Assembly (NCBI GenBank): GCA_035942915.1
Contig: DASZCR010000110.1
Location: 1 to 13,085, forward strand
DNA from: DASZCR01 sp035942915
Lineage (GTDB): Bacteria > Acidobacteriota > Blastocatellia > Pyrinomonadales > Pyrinomonadaceae
Reading direction: 5' to 3'
DNA: 13,085 nucleotides
The first letter of the stretch is position 1. Each line of letters begins with the position of its first letter. Below, piece by piece: positions 4,738-12,671 of this stretch. The position numbers were made by a program, and so were the translations under genes. The notes beneath the pieces are model-generated. The model was not told the DNA's origin. It worked only from the letters and a program-made list of their open reading frames with translations, and did no database searches.

Positions 4738-6306
4738 TCAGGGCGCGGTCGGAGCCTGATGATAATAGATGCCTGCGCCGGGGCCGAGCGGCAGGCCGAG
4801 TAGATACCAGATGATGAGAAGCAGCGTCCAGAAGACGAAGAAGGTGACCGAATATGGCAACATCGTCGCCATCACCGTCCCGATACCTGCGCGCTTGTCG
4901 TACCTCTGCGCGAAGGCGACGACGAGCGGGAAGTAAGACATCAGCGGCGTGATGATGTTCGCCACGCTGTCGCCGATGCGATAGGCCGCCTGCGTCAACT
5001 CCGGCGAGTAGCCGAGCAGCATGAACATCGGGACGAAGACGGGAGCCATCACCGCCCACTTCGCTGAGGCGCTGCCCAAGACCAAATCCAACAAGACCGT
5101 TACGATGACGAAGCAGATGATGAGCGGGATGCCGCCTATCCCTGAGGCGCGCAACAGTTCTGCTCCTTTGACGGCCGTGATGACGCCGAGGTGCGTCCAG
5201 TTGAAGAAGGCGACGAACTGCGCGGCGAAGAACGCGAGGACGAGATAGAGCGACATCGTCGACATCGCCTTCTCCATCGACTTCATCACGTCGCTGTCGT
5301 TGCGAATCGTGCCCGCGCCGATACCGTAGGCCAATCCGACGAGCGCGCCGCCGAAGAAGATGACGGCGACGATGCCTGTCAGGAACGGCGAGCGCAGGAC
5401 GCCGTTCGTCTGCGGGTCGCGCAGGAATCCGCCCGAAGGCACGAGTCCCCACAGAATAACGGCGACGAAAAGCAGCGCCACGAGTAGCGCCAGCCACAGC
5501 CCGCGCCGCTCCGCCGCGCTCAACTCCTTCAACTCCTCAGGCTTCTCCTCGCCCTGATACTCGCCGAAGCGCGGCACAATCACCTTCTCGGTTATCCACG
5601 TTCCGGCCAGTGCGACGAGCACGGCCGAAGTCGCCATGAAGTAATAGTTCGCGGCGGGCGTGACCACGTATGCCTTATCAAGTATGCGCGCCGCCTCCTG
5701 CGTCAGTCCCGCAAGCAGCGGGTCTGTCGGCCCCAAGAGCAGGTTTGCGCTGAAGCCGCCTGAGACGCCCGCAAACGCTGCCGCCAAACCTGCCAGCGGG
5801 TGTCTGCCGACGGCGAGGAAAATCATCGCGCCGAGGGGAATCACCAACACGTAACCCACGTCGCTCGCCATGTGAGACATCACGCCCGCAAAGACGACGA
5901 CGAAGGTCAGCAGCCGGCGCGGTGCTGAGAGCACGACTGCCCGCAGGACGGCCGAAATCAACCCGCTGCCTTCGGCGACGGCGATGCCGAGCATGGCGAC
6001 CAGCACCGTGCCGAGCGGCGCAAACCCCGTGAAGTTTGTGACGAGCGAGGTCAGGATGCGATTGAGTCCCGCAACGTTCAGCAGGCTTTCGGCTCTGACC
6101 ACCTCTTTCGTGCCGGGATGCACGACCGAGACGCCCATCCACGCCGTCAAGGCCGACAGCAGGACGACGAAGACTGCGAGAATCACGAACAGCGTCGCCG
6201 GATGCGGCAGCAGATTCCCTGCCCTTTCGATAAATCCGAGAAAGCGGTTGAGAAAGGAGTCTTTCGCGTGTGACCCGGCCTCCGGCTTAGTCTCGATATT
6301 TTCCAT
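4738..6306 (-). CDS. AbgT-family transporter (p-aminobenzoyl-glutamate / antimetabolite transporter type)
   Basis: This 522-residue protein is rich in hydrophobic segments (about 37-60, 96-120, 130-185, 220-240, 268-290, 308-330, 350-372, 390-430, 455-468 and 480-505) and has typical AbgT length. It carries two conserved re-entrant-type motifs, GFSANLLLGPTDPLL (184-198) and GSASAKWAVMAPVFVPMF (411-428), plus AYRIGDSVANIITPL (441-455). W417, P435, R443 and D446 have the same spacing as W400, P418, R426 and D429, which I recall as functional residues in the YdaH structure. D195 probably matches its D180. AbgT in E. coli imports p-aminobenzoyl-glutamate; YdaH and MtrF were reported to export sulfonamides. 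Direction and substrate cannot be read here, and no amidohydrolase partner lies beside it. The ATG at 6306 follows AAGGAG by 6 bases. Confidence 0.93.
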   Translation of the reverse strand: MENIETKPEAGSHAKDSFLNRFLGFIERAGNLLPHPATLFVILAVFVVLLSALTAWMGVSVVHPGTKEVVRAESLLNVAGLNRILTSLVTNFTGFAPLGTVLVAMLGIAVAEGSGLISAVLRAVVLSAPRRLLTFVVVFAGVMSHMASDVGYVLVIPLGAMIFLAVGRHPLAGLAAAFAGVSGGFSANLLLGPTDPLLAGLTQEAARILDKAYVVTPAANYYFMATSAVLVALAGTWITEKVIVPRFGEYQGEEKPEELKELSAAERRGLWLALLVALLFVAVILWGLVPSGGFLRDPQTNGVLRSPFLTGIVAVIFFGGALVGLAYGIGAGTIRNDSDVMKSMEKAMSTMSLYLVLAFFAAQFVAFFNWTHLGVITAVKGAELLRASGIGGIPLIICFVIVTVLLDLVLGSASAKWAVMAPVFVPMFMLLGYSPELTQAAYRIGDSVANIITPLMSYFPLVVAFAQRYDKRAGIGTVMATMLPYSVTFFVFWTLLLIIWYLLGLPLGPGAGIYYHQAPTAP

Positions 6307-6416
6307 GCTCTGCTCCTTGTGACGGGCGAGAACTTATCGCGTTGTCCGAAACGTCGCTCGATGCGAATTTGAGCGTCATGCTAACGCGCCATCCGTCAGC
6401 AATCAATCTTCGTCGC

Positions 6417-6950
6417 TCATTCTTTCACCCAATGAACATCGACGATGGGGCTTTCATCATCCTTCACCGACCTGAGTTCGACAGCAAACCTGTTCTTCAA
6501 TCGCCATACCTTCGAGACGGCCACGCTGTTGTCCTCCTCCTCTTGCGCCGCCCCCTGTCGCTCGACCAATTTCTTCAGCCACGCCGCGAAGACCTCTCCC
6601 TGCCGGCCTTCGGGGAAGACTCCGACGACGACCTCCGTCAGCCCCGCGCCTTCCGTGAAACGCGCCGAGGCGCGACCTCTGATGCCGTCGAACGTGCCGA
6701 GCCAGACCAACTCGGTCTCCGCGTCTTTGAGCGGGCGGACGGGATGCGCTCCGGTCTTTTCAATCGCCTGCTTCACGTCTCGAAAGCTCATCCCCCATTT
6801 AATCTGCGGGAAATCCTTGAACAACTCGGACGGCTCAAGCATCCCGCCCTCGTTAGCCGTCAACTTCGACGCGCTGCCTGTGCCCTGTAAGCTGAGAGAC
6901 AAACACATCACACACAGCAGCAGGCCGACGAGTTTTCGCCTGACTCTCAT
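6417..6950 (-). CDS. Small exported protein of unknown function
   Basis: This 177-residue protein has a basic N-terminus (MRVRRK) and a hydrophobic core (LVGLLLCVMCLSLSL) ending in small residues near GSAS, so it is a likely Sec-exported protein. LLLC could be read as a lipobox but sits very early. The mature part begins with FPQIKWGMSFRDVKQAIE, a WGMS phrase followed by a helix seen in many small exported bacterial proteins of unknown role. Strands at 80-112 and 145-175 flank a helix at 117-135. The ATG at 6950 was chosen because a signal peptide begins exactly there and GAGGGAGAG lies upstream. The frame stays open to 7109, but that extension would overlap the preceding gene and is not protein-like. 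It lies 110 bases before the AbgT-type gene and 128 bases after the propeller gene, all leftward. Confidence 0.8.
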   Translation of the reverse strand: MRVRRKLVGLLLCVMCLSLSLQGTGSASKLTANEGGMLEPSELFKDFPQIKWGMSFRDVKQAIEKTGAHPVRPLKDAETELVWLGTFDGIRGRASARFTEGAGLTEVVVGVFPEGRQGEVFAAWLKKLVERQGAAQEEEDNSVAVSKVWRLKNRFAVELRSVKDDESPIVDVHWVKE

Positions 6951-7078
6951 GTAGCTTCTCTCCCTCGTGTGGCTTGTCGTTGATTGAACTGAGAAATCCT
7001 GCGCGCGATGACTGATGATGCGGGACTCATCATAAAGCCTCAACCAATCCCGCGCCAAATTGTTGTTTGATACCAGAC

Positions 7079-8143
7079 TCAACCGACGCGTCTGCGTGCA
7101 CGCTCCCATGCGACAAAAGCGCAGGCGAGCACCAGCGCGCCCGCCCCTATCAGCGTGTAGGAAACCTTCTCTCTGGACGGCGCGACGGCCTCCATCTTTT
7201 CGCCGCGCATGGTTTCTTCGGGCCTTGCGATGCTCCGGCTCTCTCCGACGGTTGCCAGCACAGTTACCTTCCCATCTGCCGACAGACGCCGCACGCGCGG
7301 CACGAGAGACCCCGCCGCAGGCGTGGACTTGAACTCAAGGATGTAGAGACTCCCATCTTTGTGTGCGACGCCGGTCGGCATCCATTCCCGTTCGGCCTCC
7401 AAGACGGCGGACGCTTTACCGTCGGCGTTGATTTTGAGAACGCGCCTGCTCTTCAGGTCGGCCACATACACGTCGCCGCGCGCATCGACCGTCAGGCCGA
7501 GCAGATGTGCATCCGCGACCTCGCGTGCGAGAAGTTTGATGGAGCCGTCCGCAGAGAGTTTGCGCACGCTTCGACCGTCTGTGAAGTAGAACGCGCCCTC
7601 TGCGCCGAAGGCCGCGCCGCCGAGGTTATAGAAGAGCGTCTGTCGTCGCTTCTCAAGCGCGGCCTTGCTGCCCAACAGCGCTTCCAGGTTTCCGTCTGGA
7701 GTGCGCTTCGTCAGCAGCAGTTCATGGGCGGGCGTCTCGCGTTGCAGGGAGTATGAATTGCCGCGACTGTCCGTCCAGATGCTCAGACCCTTCGGCGGCT
7801 TATCGGTCGGTGCAAGCAGATAGGCGAAGTCTCCTGCGGGAGTCATCTTCCAGAGCGCGGAAATCCAGCGCCCCGTCGCAGGCTCGTATGTGAGGTCTTC
7901 GCCATAGAGGTTTCCGCCCTCGTCCATCCTCAACTCGTGCGTGTGCCTGCCGCTCACGCCCGCACGAAAGACCGCCAGCCTGCCTTCTGCGTCAATCTTC
8001 CAGATGGTTTCGAGCGCGCTGAAGTAGACGCGACGCTGCGTATCGACGGCGATGCCCCAGGGCGGATGCGCGTGTGAGATGTCATTCAGGAGTATGAAGG
8101 TGATGAGCAGACTGATGGTCGTGTTGATAAGAGCGCGTGTCAT
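7079..8143 (-). CDS. Exported NHL-type beta-propeller protein with a C-terminal membrane anchor
   Basis: This 354-residue protein has an N-terminal signal peptide or anchor (about 1-25, INTTISLLITFILLNDISHA). It then has NHL/SMP-30-like repeats, each reading roughly 'hydrophobic-V-D-x-x-G-x-V-Y-h...h-x-K-h-x-A-D-G'. Examples are WGIAVDTQRRVYF (29-41), GGAAFGAEGAFYFTDG (175-190), LGLTVDARGDVYVADL (215-230) with VLKINADG, and TGVAHKDGSLYILEF (257-271) with RRLSADG. Residues 328-346 (SYTLIGAGALVLACAFVAW) form one transmembrane helix followed by the basic tail ERARRRVG, so the propeller should face outward with the tail in the cytoplasm. Such propellers bind ligands or proteins, and some act as lactonases; no catalytic set is evident. 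The ATG at 8143 has AAAGGAAG upstream, while the longer frame to 8473 is not protein-like. It is the first gene of the leftward run. Confidence 0.87.
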   Translation of the reverse strand: MTRALINTTISLLITFILLNDISHAHPPWGIAVDTQRRVYFSALETIWKIDAEGRLAVFRAGVSGRHTHELRMDEGGNLYGEDLTYEPATGRWISALWKMTPAGDFAYLLAPTDKPPKGLSIWTDSRGNSYSLQRETPAHELLLTKRTPDGNLEALLGSKAALEKRRQTLFYNLGGAAFGAEGAFYFTDGRSVRKLSADGSIKLLAREVADAHLLGLTVDARGDVYVADLKSRRVLKINADGKASAVLEAEREWMPTGVAHKDGSLYILEFKSTPAAGSLVPRVRRLSADGKVTVLATVGESRSIARPEETMRGEKMEAVAPSREKVSYTLIGAGALVLACAFVAWERARRRVG

Positions 8144-8243
8144 CGCACGTCTTCCTTTCGCGTGTTGGGTTTCGAGCGTACTTCCAGACTTAGACGAAGA
8201 CGCGCGTCCGATTCTTTCCTTTTTCAAGAGAGTTGGGGCACAA

Positions 8244-8290
8244 GTCGTCTGTCGTCGTCTGTAGACAGGCGCGCGCGATGCATGTCTACA
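8244..8290. promoter_or_regulatory. Operator-like cluster: 10-bp-period direct repeat joined to an 8-bp inverted repeat
   Basis: GTCGTCTGT occurs at 8244-8252 and 8254-8262, a period of 10 bp. The second copy runs into TGTAGACA (8260-8267), which is repeated in inverted orientation as TGTCTACA (8283-8290) after 15 bases. Half-site centres are 23 bp apart, about two helical turns. The position between divergent starts, 116-146 bases upstream of the leftward ATG, fits a shared operator. A cruciform or leader hairpin is the alternative. No regulator gene is adjacent. Confidence 0.42.
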
Positions 8291-8371
8291 TTTGAAGACG
8301 GACGATGTGTCATCGCCATTCGGAAAATCGAAATCTCCGGGCTTTCGTGCGCGAGGTGTGTATGTGCGTGC

Positions 8372-8380
8372 TGGTATAAG
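8372..8380 (+). promoter_or_regulatory. Possible extended -10 promoter element
   Basis: TGGTATAAG matches an extended -10 (TGn plus TATAAT with one mismatch) on the plus strand. No recognisable -35 lies at normal spacing, which extended -10 promoters tolerate. It would give the downstream gene (ATG 8616) a leader of about 230 bases. Support is weak. Confidence 0.28.
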
Positions 8381-8615
8381 TTTTGCTAGACGTTTCCGAG
8401 AACGACACGCACAGCTTTTCTGAGGGCGCGCACGCGCATTCTTGAGAACTTCACACGCGCGGAGAGGGTACAAACTCTCGTCCGCTCACGCTGACGCTTC
8501 CGCTTCGGCAAACCTTCCGAGCATCTTCGCTTTCGTCCTCGACCGGCAACTCTTAACGCCCCGACACGTTCTGCAACGACGCGCTATCTGGCGCGTGCTC
8601 TCATGGAGGCCAAAT

Positions 8616-9425
8616 ATGATTTCGCTCTCGCTCGTGCTCCTGCTCGTCGGCTTCAACGCGGGCGCGCAGGATGAGACATCCAGCAGGGTCAATAGTCTCG
8701 TCCGCGAATCGCAGTTCATCTTTCAAGGGACGGTCGCCAAGCTCAATTCGACGACCATGCCATCGTCTCTGCCCGCCTCTGATGCGACGGTCGTCGTCAA
8801 AGTGGAGGAAGTAATTGATGCTCCTGCGTCGCTCGGCAATTTCACGGGTCAGGAGATAACGGTCGGGTTGGCAAAGAACTCACCCGTCAGAAGCGGGCAG
8901 CGGCTCGTCTTTTTCACGAGGGGCTGGCTCTATGGCCGCAGTCTGGCCGTCAGCGAGGTCGGCCGTCTCGAAGGCGGGCGCAACACGGCGGCGATACGGC
9001 GACAGGTGGCGGAGGCCAGACAGATGATTTCCGATGAGAACTTGAGCAGGCGTCTGGCGCGCGCCGAAGTGGTTGTGGTCGGGACGGTCACGCTCGTCAG
9101 ACCTGCGCGCGAGCGTCGGCGGCCGTCAATCATCACGGAGCACGAACCGGATTGGTGGGAGGCCGTCATCGAAGTCGAAACGGTCATGAAGGGTACGCTT
9201 CAGTCGCGTTCGGTCGTCGTCCTCTATGCCAACAGCAACGACGTGATGTGGTATGGCGCGCCGAAATTTGCGCGCGGGCAGAGAGGCGTCTTTCTCCTGC
9301 ACAGGCCGGACGCAGAGCTTCAACGGCAGTGGCAGATACAGGGCTTGACCGCTCTCGACCCGCTCGACTTCCAGCCGCCGAGCGAGGTCGAACGCGTCAA
9401 GCGCCTCGCCAGCAACATTCGTTAG
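8616..9425 (+). CDS. Secreted protein with two tandem copies of a beta-rich module
   Basis: I do not recognise a named family for this 269-residue protein. Residues 1-18 look like a signal sequence (MISLSLVLLLVGFNAGA), although it lacks the usual basic start. Two halves resemble each other. Module 1 (28-102) has SLVRESQFIFQGTV, then VVVKVEEVIDAP, EITVGL and SGQRLVFFTRG. Module 2 (146-231) has RLARAEVVVVGTV, then AVIEVETVMKGT, SVVVLYAN and RGQRGVFLLHRP. The order 'G-T-V ... V-x-V-E-x-V ... G-Q-R-x-h-F-h' recalls OB-fold NTR/TIMP-like inhibitor domains, but their cysteines are absent, so that is only a suggestion. The ATG at 8616 follows GGAGG (8605-8609) by 6 bases. The frame is open upstream to 8442 without a ribosome-binding site. 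The sialidase-like gene begins 57-63 bases after its stop, so the two probably form one transcript. Confidence 0.82.
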   Translation: MISLSLVLLLVGFNAGAQDETSSRVNSLVRESQFIFQGTVAKLNSTTMPSSLPASDATVVVKVEEVIDAPASLGNFTGQEITVGLAKNSPVRSGQRLVFFTRGWLYGRSLAVSEVGRLEGGRNTAAIRRQVAEARQMISDENLSRRLARAEVVVVGTVTLVRPARERRRPSIITEHEPDWWEAVIEVETVMKGTLQSRSVVVLYANSNDVMWYGAPKFARGQRGVFLLHRPDAELQRQWQIQGLTALDPLDFQPPSEVERVKRLASNIR

Positions 9426-9488
9426 ACCGCACGCCTCGTCGCGACTTCACAGACAGGCTCCCCGACTTTCTCACCTCTGAGGATGATT

Positions 9489-12400
9489 ATGAGATACATG
9501 CATGGTCGCGCCTTCTTTCAACTGCTCTGTGTGCTGTTCGTCGTCGCGGCGACGAGCGTCCGTCTCCCGGCGCAGGTGCGCGTCGTCAACATGACGCCGC
9601 AGACGCGCAGCGGCGAGACGTTTCAGGATGCCGAACCCAATCTCGCCGTCAACCATGCGAACCCCTTGCAGATTGTCGGCTCGGCCTTCACCCCCGACCC
9701 GATGGGCGGCGCCAACGCTCCCATCTACGTTTCGACCGACGGCGGCAACACATGGGCGCTCAACTCCATCGTGCCCGGCAACGGCCCCGTTGGCACGGGC
9801 GACATCACCGTTCGCTTCGGCGGCTCAAGCGGCATCCTCTACGTAGGCGCGCTGCGCGGCGACTCAAGCCTGCGTCTGAACATCCTGCGTACAAACAACT
9901 ACACGGGCGCGGGCGTGATGGACGTGCTCGTTGACAGGACTCAGGTTGACCAGCCTTACATACAGGCTGCCACAGTCCTCGGCGGCACGGGCACGGGCAA
10001 CGACCGCGTCTACGTCGGCAACAACGACTTAGCCGTCGCTTCGGCCGGTGGTCGCAAGACGGCCAGCATTGACCAGCATCTCGACGTGGCGGCCGTCGCG
10101 CCCGCGCCTCCCTCCGGCTTCACCATCGACCGCATCGAAACGCGCGGCACGGGCGGCGCTAATCAGGACGGCCCGCCGATTCGCCCGGCCATCCATCCCA
10201 ACGGGACGATTTACGGCATCTTCTATCATTGGAGCGCATTCAGCGGTACGGCCGCGACGGCCGACGTGGTCGTCGTCAGAGACGACAACTGGGGCACGAG
10301 CGCGACGCCCTTCACGGCTCTGACAGACCCTTCGGACACTCTCGCCGGTCGCCGCGTCGTCACAGGCATCACCGTGCCTTGGAACAACACCAATCAGGCG
10401 TCCTTCGGTCAGGAGCGTTTCGTCGGCTCGAACATCACCATCGCCGTTGACCCGACCGACAGCAACAGAGTCTATATCGCGTGGGCTGACCGCGTCGGCG
10501 CAACCGACTACACCCTCCACGTCCGTCGTTCGACAGACGGCGGCAACAACTGGTCGGCCGATTTGATGACCGTGACGAACGCGACCAATCCCGCGCTCGC
10601 CATCAACACGCATGGCCGCATCGGCTTTCTCTATCAACAACTGACCGGCGCGGGCGCAAGCCAGCGTTGGGAGACGCACCTGCAACGCAGCGACGACGGC
10701 ACGACATGGACGGACTTAGTACTGGCGCGCCCCCTTGCCAACACGCCCGTCTTCACCTTCCGCCCTTACCTCGGCGACTACGTCCACCTCTCGGCCGTCG
10801 GCAAAAACTTCTACGGGATTTTCTCCGCCAACAACACGCCCGACATGGCGAACTTCCCGAACGGCGTCACCTATCAACGCAACGCCAACTTCGCCACCAA
10901 CACGCTGACAGACCTCAGCAATAACCCCGTCGCCAATTCCATCGACCCCTTCTTCTTTCAGGTCACCGAAGTCGCCGATGCCGACGACTTCTACGTGCGC
11001 GACTGGACGGACAATCCTACAAGCGGCGATAGCGGCGTCGAACCCTCGACACATTCTGTCTTCTACTCGACGAGCGACGTGTGGAATCGTCGCGGCACGC
11101 TGCCCGGCTCTTTCCCGAACGACCAGCCCGAAAACGAGGATGCAGGCAACGGTCTCGGCAACATCGGCGACAACTGGGCTTTCGCACGCGTCCGGCGCAA
11201 CGCGCTCCCGGCCTCCGGCTCCAAGCTCGTCACGGCACACTTCCTCGTCTCGAAATTCGGGACGGGCAGCAACTACGTCGATGGCTCTATGGACCCGGAC
11301 GTAATTTTCATGGGAGCAGACCCGACCCTCACCTTCAACCAATCCGCTCTCGGCCCCCTCGTCACCGTCGGCCAGCAATGGCATCTCGACCCTGTGGCTT
11401 CAACTCACCTGTGCCTCGCGGTCGAGATTTCCGCGCCCGGCGACCCGTTCGTCGCGCCGAGTCTGCTCGGCAACGCGCCCGGCTGGCCGACGACAGACCT
11501 GCGCGTCATCAACGACAACAACAAGGCGCAACGTAATATCGGTCTTTCGACGACGCCCGCCAGAGGCGTCGGCGCCAGCGTCACCTTCCATGCCCTGATA
11601 CACAACGCGGCCACCTTCCCGCGCGACATGACGTTGCGTTATGACGCCCCGCTCGAAGTGCAGAGGCGTCTGCAAGGCGCGCGCGTCAGCGTCGTCGGCG
11701 GCGAGAGCCGTCCCTTCCGCTCAGGCGACATGATGATTCTCAAACAGATGCAACCGGGCGAGAATCGTTGGGTCGCGTTGACCTACAACGCGCCGCAGGG
11801 CAGAGACGGCGAGATGCTCCCCGTCAACTTCTACGAGATGGTCGGCAACGCGGCCGTCAACGGCTTCACCATCGCCGCGCGCCCCTCCTCGATGAACCGC
11901 GTCATGCGCGACAATCTCGAACTTCACCGCTCGGTCTTTACGCGCATGGCCGCCGGTTTCAAAACAGCCGGAGCCGAAGAGCAGGCCATAGCGGCTCAGA
12001 AGTTGAACAGCAACCGCATCTACAAAGAAGATGAGTACATGCGCCTGCTGCAAACGAGCCTGCGAGGCTTGGAGACCACCGTGCGCGCGCAGTTGGCGGC
12101 AGGTCAGCAACCAGACGCTTTCGGCGCAGGCGAAGCTCTTGAGACGTTGAAAGGCGCGCTGCGCGCGGGCAAGTCTGACGTGGTATCGGTCGCGCACGCG
12201 TCGCTCCTGCAAAAGCTCGACGCGCACATCACCATGCAGCAGTTGGCGCAGGGCGACCCGGCCGACGTGCTTCAGAACATCCGCTGGCAGAAAGACCTCT
12301 TCGTCAAACAGCCCGCGCTCTCGCGCCTGCGCTGCGCCTCGTCGCTCACGCGTCAGTCCGACGAGTTCATACGCGCCTACGGGATGCGCAAAGTCAGCAA

Positions 12401-12587
12401 CAAAGACTATCCAGCCTTCGTCGAGAGAACGATGGGCTGTCTGGCCGATGCCTCGAAGATGCGCGAGATGAGCGGCAGCGGCGCAGAGCGAGACATCGAG
12501 GAGATTAGACGCAACTCCGGCAACCTCCGGTCGCTACAGAAAGCGCACAGAGACCTGCTGCTCAAGTTCCAACGCCTCGTCCGCTAG
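9489..12587 (+). CDS. Large secreted sialidase-like (Asp-box beta-propeller) protein with a helical C-terminal region
   Basis: This protein has 1032 residues from the ATG at 9489, which sits 6 bases after GAGG. The in-frame ATG at 9483 touches that site and is less likely. Residues 9-28 form a signal peptide (FFQLLCVLFVVAAT, then LPA-Q). Residues about 45-490 look like a sialidase-type propeller. AEPNLAVNHANP begins it, and Asp boxes (S-x-D-x-G-x-x-W or close) occur at STDGGNTW (82-89), STDGGNNW (348-355) and SDDGTTW (401-407). NITIAVDPTDSNRVYIAW is a typical blade. Residues about 495-800 are beta-rich (Ig-like), with DWHL-type phrases such as QQWHLDPVASTHLCLAVEIS. Residues about 805-1032 are charged and helical (LLQTSLRGLETTVRAQ, AERDIEEIRRNSG). 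No clear sialidase arginine triad was identified, so glycosidase activity is not claimed. It may be a surface carbohydrate- or protein-binding factor. Confidence 0.9.
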   Translation: MRYMHGRAFFQLLCVLFVVAATSVRLPAQVRVVNMTPQTRSGETFQDAEPNLAVNHANPLQIVGSAFTPDPMGGANAPIYVSTDGGNTWALNSIVPGNGPVGTGDITVRFGGSSGILYVGALRGDSSLRLNILRTNNYTGAGVMDVLVDRTQVDQPYIQAATVLGGTGTGNDRVYVGNNDLAVASAGGRKTASIDQHLDVAAVAPAPPSGFTIDRIETRGTGGANQDGPPIRPAIHPNGTIYGIFYHWSAFSGTAATADVVVVRDDNWGTSATPFTALTDPSDTLAGRRVVTGITVPWNNTNQASFGQERFVGSNITIAVDPTDSNRVYIAWADRVGATDYTLHVRRSTDGGNNWSADLMTVTNATNPALAINTHGRIGFLYQQLTGAGASQRWETHLQRSDDGTTWTDLVLARPLANTPVFTFRPYLGDYVHLSAVGKNFYGIFSANNTPDMANFPNGVTYQRNANFATNTLTDLSNNPVANSIDPFFFQVTEVADADDFYVRDWTDNPTSGDSGVEPSTHSVFYSTSDVWNRRGTLPGSFPNDQPENEDAGNGLGNIGDNWAFARVRRNALPASGSKLVTAHFLVSKFGTGSNYVDGSMDPDVIFMGADPTLTFNQSALGPLVTVGQQWHLDPVASTHLCLAVEISAPGDPFVAPSLLGNAPGWPTTDLRVINDNNKAQRNIGLSTTPARGVGASVTFHALIHNAATFPRDMTLRYDAPLEVQRRLQGARVSVVGGESRPFRSGDMMILKQMQPGENRWVALTYNAPQGRDGEMLPVNFYEMVGNAAVNGFTIAARPSSMNRVMRDNLELHRSVFTRMAAGFKTAGAEEQAIAAQKLNSNRIYKEDEYMRLLQTSLRGLETTVRAQLAAGQQPDAFGAGEALETLKGALRAGKSDVVSVAHASLLQKLDAHITMQQLAQGDPADVLQNIRWQKDLFVKQPALSRLRCASSLTRQSDEFIRAYGMRKVSNKDYPAFVERTMGCLADASKMREMSGSGAERDIEEIRRNSGNLRSLQKAHRDLLLKFQRLVR

Positions 12588-12596
12588 ACGAGAGAC

Positions 12597-12643
12597 ACGA
12601 ACGCCCTGCAACTTTAATCTCCCCGAAGTTGCAGGGCGTTCGT
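12597..12643. terminator. Perfect 18-bp hairpin between convergent genes (bidirectional terminator candidate)
   Basis: Arms at 12597-12614 and 12626-12643 are perfectly complementary over 18 bp around an 11-base loop. It starts 10 bases after the stop of the sialidase-like gene and ends 28 bases before the stop of the converging leftward gene, so it can serve both. No T-run follows on either strand. The loop length equals that of the hairpin at 3018-3048. The structure is certain; the terminator role is inferred from position. Confidence 0.75.
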
Positions 12644-12671
12644 CTGTCCGGTCAATCAGATGGACGACGGC

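Larger units (their letters stand above)
8144..8615. other. Divergent intergenic region with operator-like repeats
   Basis: These 472 bases separate two divergently transcribed exported-protein genes and contain no convincing gene. The open frames running into it are extensions of the flanking genes and lack ribosome-binding sites. It holds a cluster of direct and inverted repeats (8244-8290) and a rightward extended -10 candidate (8372-8380). I see nothing else in 8390-8600. Confidence 0.6.

Noticed and set aside
4670..5497. A 275-residue leftward open frame rich in Arg, Ala and His
   Set aside because: It lies in another frame of the AbgT-type gene; its composition is typical of a high-GC shadow frame and it has no domain.
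6951..7109. A 53-residue N-terminal extension of the small exported protein
   Set aside because: It would overlap the preceding gene, starts without a ribosome-binding site and would bury a clear signal peptide beginning at 6950.
8144..8473. A 110-residue N-terminal extension of the propeller protein
   Set aside because: It is Arg/Ser-rich and not protein-like, crosses the operator-like repeats and lacks a ribosome-binding site; the ATG at 8143 has both a site and a signal peptide.
9152..9934. A 260-residue rightward open frame spanning the boundary of the two secreted-protein genes
   Set aside because: It overlaps both well-supported genes in a different frame, is Arg/Gln-rich with low complexity, and has no ribosome-binding site.
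10029..10685. A 218-residue leftward open frame inside the sialidase-like gene
   Set aside because: It is antisense shadow of a strong gene with Asp-box motifs; its translation shows no recognisable domain or signal.
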